From: an uncultured Chloroflexota bacterium | GTDB taxonomy: Bacteria; Chloroflexota; Chloroflexia; Thermomicrobiales; UBA6265 | Length of the DNA stretch: 64,000 bases | NCBI GenBank assembly: GCA_937901745.1 | Contig: CALGSZ010000002.1 | Coordinates: forward strand, 1 to 64,000 | Reading direction: 5' to 3' | Shown here: piece by piece, positions 1-8,214 of the stretch | Numbering within the stretch: position 1 is the first letter of the stretch | Layout of the letters: each line of letters starts with the position of its first letter | Position numbers and translations under genes: made by a program | The notes under the pieces: generated by a model | The model's input: only the letters and a program-made list of their open reading frames with translations | The model's database searches: none | What the model was told of the DNA's origin: nothing

Positions 1-1
1 A

Positions 2-241
2 ATCCTGATCGAAGCTGATTCGGCGATCGAGGAGGGGCTGGTCTACGACATCATCATCATTGGCCGGACGGCCGACCAGAGCCTCTCGCTGCTCGTGCTG
101 TCGGCGCCCGCGCCGGTGAGGCAAGGTGACGTTGCCACGCCGGTCGGCGGCACGCCTTCGCCGGTCACCGGCACCACGGGCGGAACCCCGGTCGGCACGG
201 TCGAAGTCGAGATGGACGAGGCGGAGACTCCGACCCCGTAA
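2..241 (+). CDS. C-terminal end of an exported or cell-surface protein (partial)
   Basis: The reading frame is open from the left edge to a TAA at 239-241, giving about 79 residues; the start lies outside the window. The first half reads as a beta-rich segment (a DIIIIG strand, then a SLSLLVLSAP strand), and the rest is a Thr/Pro/Gly/Val-rich low-complexity tail (TPVGGTPSPVTGTTGG). Such tails are common on secreted Chloroflexota proteins. The beta segment loosely recalls DUF4397-type repeats, but I cannot confirm this from so short a piece. No function is assigned. Confidence 0.55.
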   Translation: MLIEADSAIEEGLVYDIIIIGRTADQSLSLLVLSAPAPVRQGDVATPVGGTPSPVTGTTGGTPVGTVEVEMDEAETPTP

Positions 242-435
242 CGTATCGCACGTGAATTGATGGATGATGGCCTTCTGCCTGATGGCGGGAGGCCATCTTC
301 GTGTCTGGCAGGGGCATCAATGTTGGTGCCGGACTCGGATCTGTTTGGGAAGTAAGTACCGCCGGTCTCGACCGGTTGTTGGTACCGATTCGCGATAATA
401 GCCACGGAAGGTCCGTTAGATGCTGGAGTGGCCAA

Positions 436-1641
436 ATGATCACGCTGGAACAGATTCTCGGCCTCGTTGGTGTGTTGGATGATCGCCCTGGAGACGACAC
501 GCCTCGTGAGCGGTTTCGAAAATACCTGGAGACTTCGGTCAACTCAGTTGGCGCGGTCCGTGATTACATTGAAGCTTGCACCAGAAATAAAGGGACCCAG
601 TATGACCATGCGCTCCAAGATCTCGTCAACCACGCTGGGAGGTTGATTGGCTTCGAAGTCGAGTATGGCCGCTACAAAGGGATTGCGAACGAGATTGGAT
701 ATGACGGCCTTTGGAGGAGAAATGGCTTCTCCATAGTCATCGAAGTAAAGACCACAGATGCCTTCTCGATCCAAACTGCCACGGTAATCGGTTACGTTGA
801 TCGGCTGATCTCGGCAGGAGAAATTCGCAATTGGGACCACGCGATGGGCCTGTATGTATTCGGTCGGACTGACTCCGAACTCAAGCAACTCCAGAATTCG
901 ATTATCGCCGAGAAACGAACTCATCAGCTTCGAATCGCGACGGTTGATGACATACTTTCGCTTGCCGAACTTGTTCAGGACAACTTCATTACGGCTGAAG
1001 AGGCTGTGGCGCTCTTGCGACCCGCTGGAGTCTTCGTTGCCGATACCGTGCGTCTACTCGCTCGAATCGCAGCGAAGACAGTTGACCGGCCAGTGACCCC
1101 AGTCGAGAGAGGAGACGTTGACAAGCCGATCAATACAGAGTCTGAGACGCAGCAAGATGTCAACCCACCGTCGATCTCCCAAGAAGCGAGCGAGCGGCTC
1201 CACCTCCTAACACCGGTTCGTGACGACCAAGATCGAACGGCGCGAGACATTATTTGTGACCTACTTGGTTCGGGATGGTACGTTTTCGGTGAATCGACCA
1301 CTGGCCGGAAGAGGCTAAAGCCAGGTGATCGGATCTGCTTCTACGAAACAGGCGTTGGCATTGTCGCTGAGGCAACGGTTGCAAGTCATCCTGAGAGGAA
1401 GCCACCCGCGACTAAAGTTGCCGTCATCAATAAAGAAAGATTCCCTTGGTCGTTTAGGGTGAGAGACGTGCGATTCTTCTTTGAGTCGCCTATCGTGATC
1501 GATAGTGATCTTCGAGCTAAGCTGGTTGCCTTCCGCAATCGTAATCCCGAAAGCCCTTGGTCGTGGTTCGTGCAGAGTACGAGGATCGTTACGGAGCACG
1601 ATTTTGAGATACTCGTTGGGAAGGAGCCTCCGACCGACTAG
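436..1641 (+). CDS. PD-(D/E)XK nuclease fused to an EVE/PUA-like domain; probable modified-DNA restriction enzyme
   Basis: A 401-residue protein. The ATG at 436 is preferred over the longer frame from 301 because a GGAG sits 8 nt upstream and the extra N-terminus is low in structure. Residues 70-110 carry the nuclease-fold pattern: E74 in FEVEY, D90 in IGYDGLW and E103-V-K105 in VIEVKTTD, the spacing of a restriction-endonuclease-like core. After a helical middle (about 150-250), residues 255-398 look like an EVE/PUA fold: GWYVFGE, KPGDRICFYE, GIVAEATV and a late PWSW. EVE domains are known to bind modified cytosine, so a type IV-like restriction role is inferred. Base composition is clearly lower in GC than the neighbours, which suggests transfer. 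No methylase or partner is adjacent; the next gene is convergent. Confidence 0.7.
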   Translation: MITLEQILGLVGVLDDRPGDDTPRERFRKYLETSVNSVGAVRDYIEACTRNKGTQYDHALQDLVNHAGRLIGFEVEYGRYKGIANEIGYDGLWRRNGFSIVIEVKTTDAFSIQTATVIGYVDRLISAGEIRNWDHAMGLYVFGRTDSELKQLQNSIIAEKRTHQLRIATVDDILSLAELVQDNFITAEEAVALLRPAGVFVADTVRLLARIAAKTVDRPVTPVERGDVDKPINTESETQQDVNPPSISQEASERLHLLTPVRDDQDRTARDIICDLLGSGWYVFGESTTGRKRLKPGDRICFYETGVGIVAEATVASHPERKPPATKVAVINKERFPWSFRVRDVRFFFESPIVIDSDLRAKLVAFRNRNPESPWSWFVQSTRIVTEHDFEILVGKEPPTD

Positions 1642-1692
1642 CCACGATCCAAAGCTCAATTAGGCAGGCGCTGTCGCAAGATCTCGCCGGCA

Positions 1693-2979
1693 TTACCTGT
1701 TCCGCAGCGCGGGGCAACCGCGGTAGAAGTAGATGTCGAGATCGACGGTGCCCGCCGGATCGCGCAGGTTGGCGAAGTTCTCGACGGCGGCGCGGTCGAA
1801 CTGCTCGGGGAACTCGTCCTTCAAAATGCTATTGACCGCATCGGCGACGGCGAGGCCGGTCTGCAAGTCGCTGCTCCAGCCGAAGGTGAGGACGATGCCG
1901 GCAGAGCAGCCCTCGTAGGGCGCGAGGACCTCCTGAAGCTCCTCGATCGCGGCTTCGCGCGCGTCGGAATCGCCGGCGATGAGGCCGTCCGCGTCCACAC
2001 TGATCGACAGCTCCACCTTGCGGCCGGGATCGACATAGCCGGACGCTGCCTCGTCCGCGAGGACGGTGGCAGTGGCGGCCGCGATGGCCTGAGCGGTGCC
2101 GAGGGCGTTGACCGTCGCTTGCATCGCGGCGGCTTCGGCCTGAGCGGTCTGGACGGCCGTGTCGTTCGACTGCTGCTGCGCCTGTAGGGCTTCGACGGTC
2201 GCCTGCGCGGCGCGCAGTGCGGCCTCCGCCGTCGCGAGCTCGTTGGCTCCGGTCTCCGCGTTGCGCGTGGCTATCGCGGCAATCTCGGCTAGCTCAGTCG
2301 CTCGCGCGTTGGCGGTCGCCTGCGCGTTCCTGCCAGTCTCGGCGTTCTCGGTTGCGACCTTGGCGATCTCCGCGGCTTGCGTCTGCTGGGCGGCGATCGT
2401 CGCTTGCGCGGCGGCGGCGTCGGCGGTCGCCTGCGCGGCCGCGGTCGCCAGCTCGCGGGTGATCTCATCAATGTTGGCCTGGTTGGTCGCGAGCTGCGTG
2501 GCAAACGCGGCCATCGTCGCTTCGGCGGCGAGCGCCTGCTCGGTCGCGCGGGCATCGGCGGTCGCGCGCTCCTCGGCCGACATGGCGGCGCGGGTGGCGA
2601 GCGCATTCGCCGTCGCGGTCGCTTGGGCAGCGGCCAAAGCATCAAGAGTCGCGCGCGCGGCAGCGGTTTGCCGAATGGCTTCCTGTGTAGCCGCTTGTGC
2701 CTGATCCGCGGCCGTCGCGGTGGCTTCGGCGGCGGCGAGGGCAGCCGCTTGCGCCGTGGCGGTCGCGGCGGCGGCCTCGGCATCGGCGCGGCGCGCGGCC
2801 TCGCTGGTGGCCAGGAGGTTCGGCGTGGCGGTCGGCGTCGGCGTCGGCGGTGGTGAGCCGAGCGTATTCGCCATCAGGAAGATCATGGCCAAGCCGAGGA
2901 GCAGGTCGGCGAAGAGCCACCCGCCCATCATGACCATGTCCTGTCCACGGCGCCGGCGCGCGAGCCAAATGAGCGTCAC
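1693..2979 (-). CDS. MotB-like single-pass membrane protein with long Ala/Thr-rich stalk and OmpA-like C-terminus
   Basis: A 428-residue protein from a GTG start with TGAGG 8 nt upstream. A basic N-terminus (LARRRRGQD) is followed by one membrane segment at about 21-41. It contains an Asp (D25) in FADLLLGLAMIFLM, which resembles the proton-carrying Asp segment of MotB/ExbD-type stators. A Pro/Thr linker (44-55) leads into about 260 residues made almost only of Ala, Thr, Glu, Gln and Arg, predicted as a long helix or coiled coil. The last 100 residues (325-428) have beta-alpha-beta character (VELSISVD, IVLTFGW, LDIYFYRG) and recall a degenerate OmpA/MotB peptidoglycan-binding fold. It lies 88 bp downstream of the coiled-coil membrane protein and is probably co-transcribed with it. 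The stator analogy is inference; the family is not one I can name. Confidence 0.6.
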   Translation of the reverse strand: MTLIWLARRRRGQDMVMMGGWLFADLLLGLAMIFLMANTLGSPPPTPTPTATPNLLATSEAARRADAEAAAATATAQAAALAAAEATATAADQAQAATQEAIRQTAAARATLDALAAAQATATANALATRAAMSAEERATADARATEQALAAEATMAAFATQLATNQANIDEITRELATAAAQATADAAAAQATIAAQQTQAAEIAKVATENAETGRNAQATANARATELAEIAAIATRNAETGANELATAEAALRAAQATVEALQAQQQSNDTAVQTAQAEAAAMQATVNALGTAQAIAAATATVLADEAASGYVDPGRKVELSISVDADGLIAGDSDAREAAIEELQEVLAPYEGCSAGIVLTFGWSSDLQTGLAVADAVNSILKDEFPEQFDRAAVENFANLRDPAGTVDLDIYFYRGCPALRNR

Positions 2980-3066
2980 GTCGAGAACCTCAGGAAGCGA
3001 TGCACCCCGTCGGCGGGAATGGAGACGTGGGTGGCGGAATGCTGGCTCATCATGATGTGCGGAGCG

Positions 3067-4839
3067 TCATTCCCGGCGCGGCCAGAGCCCGCGGTCGCGC
3101 CGGGCAGGGGGTTGCTCGTCGGGATCGGTGAACAGATCCGGCGCGTTGGGCAGGATGTTGCGAACGCCGCTCGTAGTCGAAGCCGGCGCTGGCGGCAGAT
3201 TGTCCGTGCCCTGAGCGCCAGCGACGCGACTCAACAGACTCGCGACATGGTCGAGACGCCGGACGAGCGTCGCGACTTCCTCATTCACCTCACGCTGCCG
3301 CTGCGACGTCGCGATCCCAACCGCGCTGAGATCGCGCGCGACTTGCGACAGGCCAGAGGCGATCGCGCTCTGCTCGGTGAGGAGTCGCGACAGGGTGATC
3401 GACTGTTCCTGCGTCAGCTCGCTGATGCGGCCGAAATCCTCGCGCAGGGAGGCGAGACCGGCGGCGATGTCGCTGAGCGCCTTGGTCGAGGAGGCGACGC
3501 CGTTCATGCCGCCGCGCAGCGATTCTGCCAGCCGGGCATTGGCATCGGTCTCGGCGGCAAGCGCATGCTCGAGGCGGGCCTGCCCAGCGGCGAGCGCCTG
3601 CGAGATCTCGGCGATGCCGCGCATCGCTTCGGTGGCAACCCGACCGGCCTGCGCGGCCGCTTCCGCGCCGGCGAGCGCCTTGTCGGCCGCCTCGGATAGG
3701 ACCGTCGCGGCTTCGCTGAGCTGCCGGACGACCGCGTGGTCGCTCTGGATATTGGACGCGACGAGCCGCTCCAACGAGTTGACGGCGCTATGCAGCGAGC
3801 GCTGCTGATCGCCGGCAAGGCTGACCTCGCTGGTGAGATCTTCCAATGCTTGTTGGAGGCCGGTGGAGACCTGGCGAAGATCGATCAGGAGGCGGTGAGT
3901 CTCCTCGGCGCCAGCGCGCATGCCGGAGGCGAAGACGCCGAAGTCGGCAAACTCCTTCTCGCGGCGGGCGGCGATCGCTTCCAGGCGATCGTGCTCGACT
4001 TTGAGACGTGTAAGGAGCTCTTGGCTGTTCTGCTCGAACCGCTGCGCCAGAAGCTCGACGCTGCGGGCGAGCATCGCGGGGCGGCCGGCGCGGTCGGGAG
4101 CGAGGGCGATAGTCGCTTCAGCGAGGACGTTGTCAAGGTCGGTCTGGAACTGATTGGCAGTCCGCTGGATCGCCTCTTCCCGCTCCTCACGGCGGCCGTG
4201 AGAGTAAAGGGTCAAGCCGATGATGGTGGCGATGATCAGCGCGTCAACGATCGCGACCGTCGAGAACGTCGGAGAAAGGATTCCAGCCTCGCCGCCGAAG
4301 CCCTTCTGCCAGAGCAGGAGGAACGGCTCGCGCACCGCCTCGGGATTGCGAGCGATGTAGCGCTCATAGGCCCGCGACGCCTCCGAAAGAGCCGCCCACG
4401 TCAGAAAGATCGGCAGCAGGACGAGGACGTTGCGGATCTTGTCGGCCTTGTCGACGCTCGGCGGGACATAGCCGCCCTCGCGCCGGATCGCGTAGGCGAG
4501 CGCGAGCTTCTCGGTGTTGAAGGCGCGCCGGAGGTCGACATCCGCCCAGCGCAGGCGACCCTCCTCGGAGTTCATGGACCGCGCCAGATCGGTCAGACGG
4601 TCGGCCGCGCGCGGGTCCACCTCGCTCAGCGACGCGGCCATGCCTTCGAGGTCGCGCGTCAGCTGGTCGTGGGATCCAACCGCGCCGCGACGTACTCCGT
4701 CTGGCAGCGGCGGGAGCGTGGCAGTCGTGCCCTGATTGGTAGCCGACCCCGGTGGAACAGAGCGAAAAGGCGGCAGCGCGTCCTTATCTGACCGAAGACG
4801 TTTGCCGATCTGCACCAAGAGCTTCTGCCTTTCCGACAA
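3067..4839 (-). CDS. Two-pass membrane protein with a very long cytoplasmic coiled-coil tail
   Basis: A 590-residue protein. No ATG is available near the N-terminus, so the TTG at 4839 is taken; no clear ribosome site is seen, so the start is uncertain. Residues 1-135 are hydrophilic with a helical part (60-115). Two membrane helices follow at about 136-155 (NVLVLLPIFLTWAALSEA) and 192-213 (STVAIVDALIIATIIGLTLY), joined by a loop with FLLLWQKGFGG. From about 216 to 540 the chain is almost continuous amphipathic helix with many Ala, Glu, Leu and Gln, and then a Pro-rich tail. The gene sits just upstream of the MotB-like gene and divergent from the pseudokinase. A membrane hairpin plus long tail next to a MotB-like partner recalls the ZorA/ZorB arrangement, but MotA signature residues were not identified. 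Confidence 0.55.
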   Translation of the reverse strand: MSERQKLLVQIGKRLRSDKDALPPFRSVPPGSATNQGTTATLPPLPDGVRRGAVGSHDQLTRDLEGMAASLSEVDPRAADRLTDLARSMNSEEGRLRWADVDLRRAFNTEKLALAYAIRREGGYVPPSVDKADKIRNVLVLLPIFLTWAALSEASRAYERYIARNPEAVREPFLLLWQKGFGGEAGILSPTFSTVAIVDALIIATIIGLTLYSHGRREEREEAIQRTANQFQTDLDNVLAEATIALAPDRAGRPAMLARSVELLAQRFEQNSQELLTRLKVEHDRLEAIAARREKEFADFGVFASGMRAGAEETHRLLIDLRQVSTGLQQALEDLTSEVSLAGDQQRSLHSAVNSLERLVASNIQSDHAVVRQLSEAATVLSEAADKALAGAEAAAQAGRVATEAMRGIAEISQALAAGQARLEHALAAETDANARLAESLRGGMNGVASSTKALSDIAAGLASLREDFGRISELTQEQSITLSRLLTEQSAIASGLSQVARDLSAVGIATSQRQREVNEEVATLVRRLDHVASLLSRVAGAQGTDNLPPAPASTTSGVRNILPNAPDLFTDPDEQPPARRDRGLWPRRE

Positions 4840-5042
4840 GGCGCGCGCCGGTTCGACGTGACATCGAGTGGGCCGTGCTGTTCTGCCCTAGCGGTTGATG
4901 CCGACCGACAGCGCACCCCGCGTTCGACGGCCTACGCCTCGCACCCGGGACCTTTGATGTCTTCGCGGGTGCGTAAACACACTGTACCATTGCTCCAGGG
5001 CCGTCGGTACCCGTTCGACCGGTCGCTTGCTTCGAATCGGGA

Positions 5043-5048
5043 CTATAT
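5043..5048 (+). promoter_or_regulatory. Candidate -10 box for a leaderless transcript
   Basis: CTATAT ends 6 nt before the ATG at 5055, which would place transcription initiation on or next to the start codon. No Shine-Dalgarno-like sequence is visible upstream of this ATG, and no good -35 is present at the usual distance. Leaderless initiation is inferred. Confidence 0.35.
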
Positions 5049-5054
5049 GCACCC

Positions 5055-7544
5055 ATGCCTACCTTAACGCTCCTCGACGATGCGATGTTACGACCCGGCC
5101 GGATGGTGCCGGCGGTGAACCGCCTGGGCGGCGGCACGATTGCGATGGCCGGAACGTCGCAGCCGTGGCGAATCGTCGGTACGGACGCGGTCGTTTACCA
5201 GCTTCGCCAAGCGTCCGGGCGCGTCCTGGCGCTGCGCTGTTTTCTGGCAGATTCGCTTGATCCGACGCTCGCGGAGCGCTATCGCGGCCTAACCGGCGAC
5301 GCGCTGCGCCGGCTTCGCAAAGCGCCTCATTCTCCGATTGTTCCGCACCTTACATACGTTGCCGATGGGTTGACGTTCCCGGCGGCCGACTTCCGGTCCA
5401 TCCATCTCCCGGTCGTGGCGATGGAGTGGGTCATGGGGCCGACACTCCTGTCGGCCGTTGATCGCGCGTGTCGCTCGGGCGACCGAGCCTTCATCGGGGC
5501 GCTGGCGGCTGCTTGGCTCTCGATGATGGAGACGCTGTCTGGTGCCGGGTTCGTCCATGGCAATCTGACGGGAGACAACGCGCTGGTGCGGCCTGGCGAA
5601 GGCATCGCGTTGGTGGACTACGACACGGCGACCTGGCCGGGGAGTCCGCCGCCGCCGCGCAGCGAGGGGACGCCAGGCTACCGGCACCCGGCGGGAGGCT
5701 TGCTGCCGGCCGATCGGCGCGATGATTTCGCAGCGTTGGTGATCTACACGTCGCTGCGCATCCTCGCGGTCTGGCCGGATCTGCGGGAATCGCATGGTGA
5801 TCCGCCGAGCAAGCTGGGCGGCGTGATCCTCTTCTCGGTGAAGGATCTGCTCCAGCCGGAGTCATCTCCGCTGCTGGCCAAGCTGCGAGCGCTGGACGAT
5901 CCAGAGGTGCAGGCGCTGATCGGCATTCTCCGGGAGGCGTGCCTGGTCCGGCCGGAGGAGGTACCGCCGTTCTTGGAGGCGGTGGCGGCGGCTGTCCACG
6001 TCGCACGGTCGGTCCAGCAGTCGCGCGGCACCGGCCCGCTCGATCCTCGCGAGCGGCAGCAACGCTTGACCAGGCTGAACAGCCTCCTGCTGAGCGGCGA
6101 CGAAGAGGCCGCGCGCCAGTATTGGCGGAGCAGCGGCCTGCACGACGACCCGGAAGTGGTGCGCGAGTTCGGCGCGCGGATGGCCGAGATCGAGCGGCGT
6201 GCCCGGCGCAAAGCGCAAAGAGCGACCGATCCGCTGACTCGCGAGGACACCGCGTCGAGCTGGGAGCGCTCATGGCCAAAGCAGGAGGCGTCAACCAAGT
6301 CGCGGTCAGAACGATTACCGGCGGACGCGGAAGCACCGTGGCTGGAGGGAGCGATCGAGCGGCTCCGCTCGGCGCTGGAGTCCGGCGATGTCGCGACCGT
6401 CGGCGAGCTCTGGCCCCGGGTGAAGGGGCATCCGGCGGCCGCGCCGTACGCGATCCAGGCGATGGAGGTCATCGCCAAGCTAATGAACGCGGCGATTGCC
6501 GGGGCAATCGAGCGCGGCGACGATGAGGCGACGATCGCCGCCGTCCGCGAGGCGGAGGAGATGGGCGTCGCGGTCGGGACGGCGGCGCGCAAGGCGGCGC
6601 GGGCAGCATCCCGTCGGCTCGCGATCCGCCGCGCGCTGGCGACCGCGCTGGAGACGCGCGATGAGGAGCGGTTGGCCGAGCTGGCCATTTCCGGAGACTT
6701 GGAGGCGCTGGAGCCGCTGCCACCCGAGACGATCCGCGCCGTGGTGAGGGCGCTGCGTCGGCCGTTCCTGCAGCGGGCGCTAGCGAGTGACGACGACCGC
6801 GCGATTCTGGAGGCGTACGACGAAGAAGCCTTCTCCGACCCAGATGCACTGTCGGCGGCCGAGCGCGCGCGGATCGAGCTGGCCGGGCAGCGTCTGGCAT
6901 GGGTCGAGGAGGTCCGCACCGCGCTGCGCAAGCGTGATATGGCGGCGATCGAGCGGCTGATCGCGGCGATTCCGGAAGGCGCGGATCTGCGGCTCACGCG
7001 CGTCGAGCGGGAGCGCATCGCGCGAATGGCGGCGCAGAGCCAAGCGGTCGCGCGGCTACAGGCGGCGATGCAGAGCGGCGACGATGTGACGATCGTGGAT
7101 GCGCTCAACGAGCTGGAAGCCGCTGGCGCGACGCTGCCAGAGCAGCTCGATTGGCAGGCAGTGCGCGGCGTGATTGATCGGCTCAGCCTAACCGCGGCGA
7201 TCCGGCGAGCGGCGGCGCTGGACCCGCCCGACTACGCGCGACTAGCGCGATTGCTCCCGGCCGCGCGAGAAGCGTACGGCGGTCAGGTGCCTTATCTGGG
7301 GGCGAATCTCGATTTCGAGACGCTCGAGCGAGAAGTGCGGCGAGCGGCGCACCGGGCACGGGTGCGGGAAGCGATCGCGACTGGTGACGAGGTGGCGATC
7401 GCGGCGGCGGCGCTCCCCGATCCGTACGATGCCTTGGCGACGCTGACGCCCCCGGAGCGAGAGGTGGTCGAGCGCGCGATCGCGCACCAGCGCCAGATGG
7501 ATCCGCTGAAGCGCGCCGCCCGCGCGGCGAAGGAGGACCGCTGA
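5055..7544 (+). CDS. Pseudokinase (protein-kinase-like fold) with long C-terminal helical-repeat region
   Basis: An 829-residue protein. The N-terminal third (about 35-310) reads as a protein-kinase fold whose catalytic motifs are altered. The VAIK-like strand is VLALRCF, the HRD loop is HGNLTGDN (168-175), DFG is DYD (188-190), and the activation segment ends GTPGYRHP, followed by DDFAAL. The HGxL...DYD pattern is shared with kinase-like proteins linked to stress and VWA/phosphatase modules. Residues 325-829 are charged, Ala/Arg/Glu-rich helices with a repeated pattern of about 60-70 residues (for example LRSALESGDVATVGELW, LATALETRDEERLAEL, LQAAMQSGDDVTIVDAL), so probably a superhelical scaffold. 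It is divergent from the two membrane genes, which suggests one functional locus. No membrane segment is seen; the location is cytoplasmic. Confidence 0.65.
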   Translation: MPTLTLLDDAMLRPGRMVPAVNRLGGGTIAMAGTSQPWRIVGTDAVVYQLRQASGRVLALRCFLADSLDPTLAERYRGLTGDALRRLRKAPHSPIVPHLTYVADGLTFPAADFRSIHLPVVAMEWVMGPTLLSAVDRACRSGDRAFIGALAAAWLSMMETLSGAGFVHGNLTGDNALVRPGEGIALVDYDTATWPGSPPPPRSEGTPGYRHPAGGLLPADRRDDFAALVIYTSLRILAVWPDLRESHGDPPSKLGGVILFSVKDLLQPESSPLLAKLRALDDPEVQALIGILREACLVRPEEVPPFLEAVAAAVHVARSVQQSRGTGPLDPRERQQRLTRLNSLLLSGDEEAARQYWRSSGLHDDPEVVREFGARMAEIERRARRKAQRATDPLTREDTASSWERSWPKQEASTKSRSERLPADAEAPWLEGAIERLRSALESGDVATVGELWPRVKGHPAAAPYAIQAMEVIAKLMNAAIAGAIERGDDEATIAAVREAEEMGVAVGTAARKAARAASRRLAIRRALATALETRDEERLAELAISGDLEALEPLPPETIRAVVRALRRPFLQRALASDDDRAILEAYDEEAFSDPDALSAAERARIELAGQRLAWVEEVRTALRKRDMAAIERLIAAIPEGADLRLTRVERERIARMAAQSQAVARLQAAMQSGDDVTIVDALNELEAAGATLPEQLDWQAVRGVIDRLSLTAAIRRAAALDPPDYARLARLLPAAREAYGGQVPYLGANLDFETLEREVRRAAHRARVREAIATGDEVAIAAAALPDPYDALATLTPPEREVVERAIAHQRQMDPLKRAARAAKEDR

Positions 7545-7587
7545 GCGCACGGGCGGCCTGCTGGCTCCGCCGCGTGTGACCGGGTCG

Positions 7588-8190
7588 CTAGGCAAACGCT
7601 CCGATCCCGGTGATCTCCCGTCCGACGATCAGCGTGTTGATGGCGAAGGTTCCCTCGTAGGTGTAGACGCCCTCCAGGTCGCAGAGGTGACGCATCACCT
7701 CGTTGTCCTGCAGGATGCCGTGGCCGCCGAGTAATTCGCGAGCCGTCGCGGCGGCAGAGCGGGCCATCGCGGTCGCGTGGCGCTTGGCGAGGGCGGACAT
7801 GCCCGGCGTCATCTCGCCGGAATCTCTTAGGCGACCGAGCTGGATCAGCAGGAGCTGCGTGGTGGTGATCCCCTCAAGCATCTCGACGAGCTTTGCCTGC
7901 ACCAGCTGGAAGGACGCGAGCGGATTCCCGAACTGCTCGCGGCGCTTGGTATAAGCGAGCGCTGCCTCGTAGCAGGTGATCGCTTCGCCGTGCGCGTCGA
8001 CAAGGCCGCCGGCGATGCCAATCTCGCCAAGCCGTGGCACTAGCTCGCGGGGAAATTCGCCTTGCTCCCAGGCCTCGCGCGCGACGGGACGCACGTGCGT
8101 CTCGGCGAAGTCGCGGGCGCGGTCGCGCAGCGCGCGCGCTTCATCAGTCAGCAGGCGGTCGGCGAGGTAGAAATCGGTGCTGGAGGTCAC
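7588..8190 (-). pseudogene. Acyl-CoA dehydrogenase with its central domain deleted in frame
   Basis: A 200-residue reading frame against about 390 for glutaryl-CoA-type acyl-CoA dehydrogenases. Residues 1-62 match the N-terminal helical domain (LTDEARALRDRARDF ... LGEIGIAGG). From about residue 64 the chain continues directly with the C-terminal helical domain (DAHGEAITCYEAALAY, REQFGNPLASFQLVQ, LGGHGILQD). The family's catalytic region YEGT...LIVGREITGI is retained. The whole middle beta domain and part of the FAD/substrate site, roughly 190 residues, are missing without loss of frame. The GTG start at 8190 has GAGG about 10 nt upstream. An active dehydrogenase is very unlikely. It lies between the pseudokinase and the Ser/Thr kinase genes. 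Confidence 0.8.
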
Positions 8191-8214
8191 GCCGACTCAT
8201 CTCCTCGCGAAGGA

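Noticed and set aside
2159..2783. Long plus- and minus-strand frames inside the Ala/Thr-rich part of the MotB-like gene
   Set aside because: Frames on both strands are a side effect of high-GC, Ala-codon-rich repeats; composition is Arg/Pro/Ala nonsense and no ribosome sites are present.
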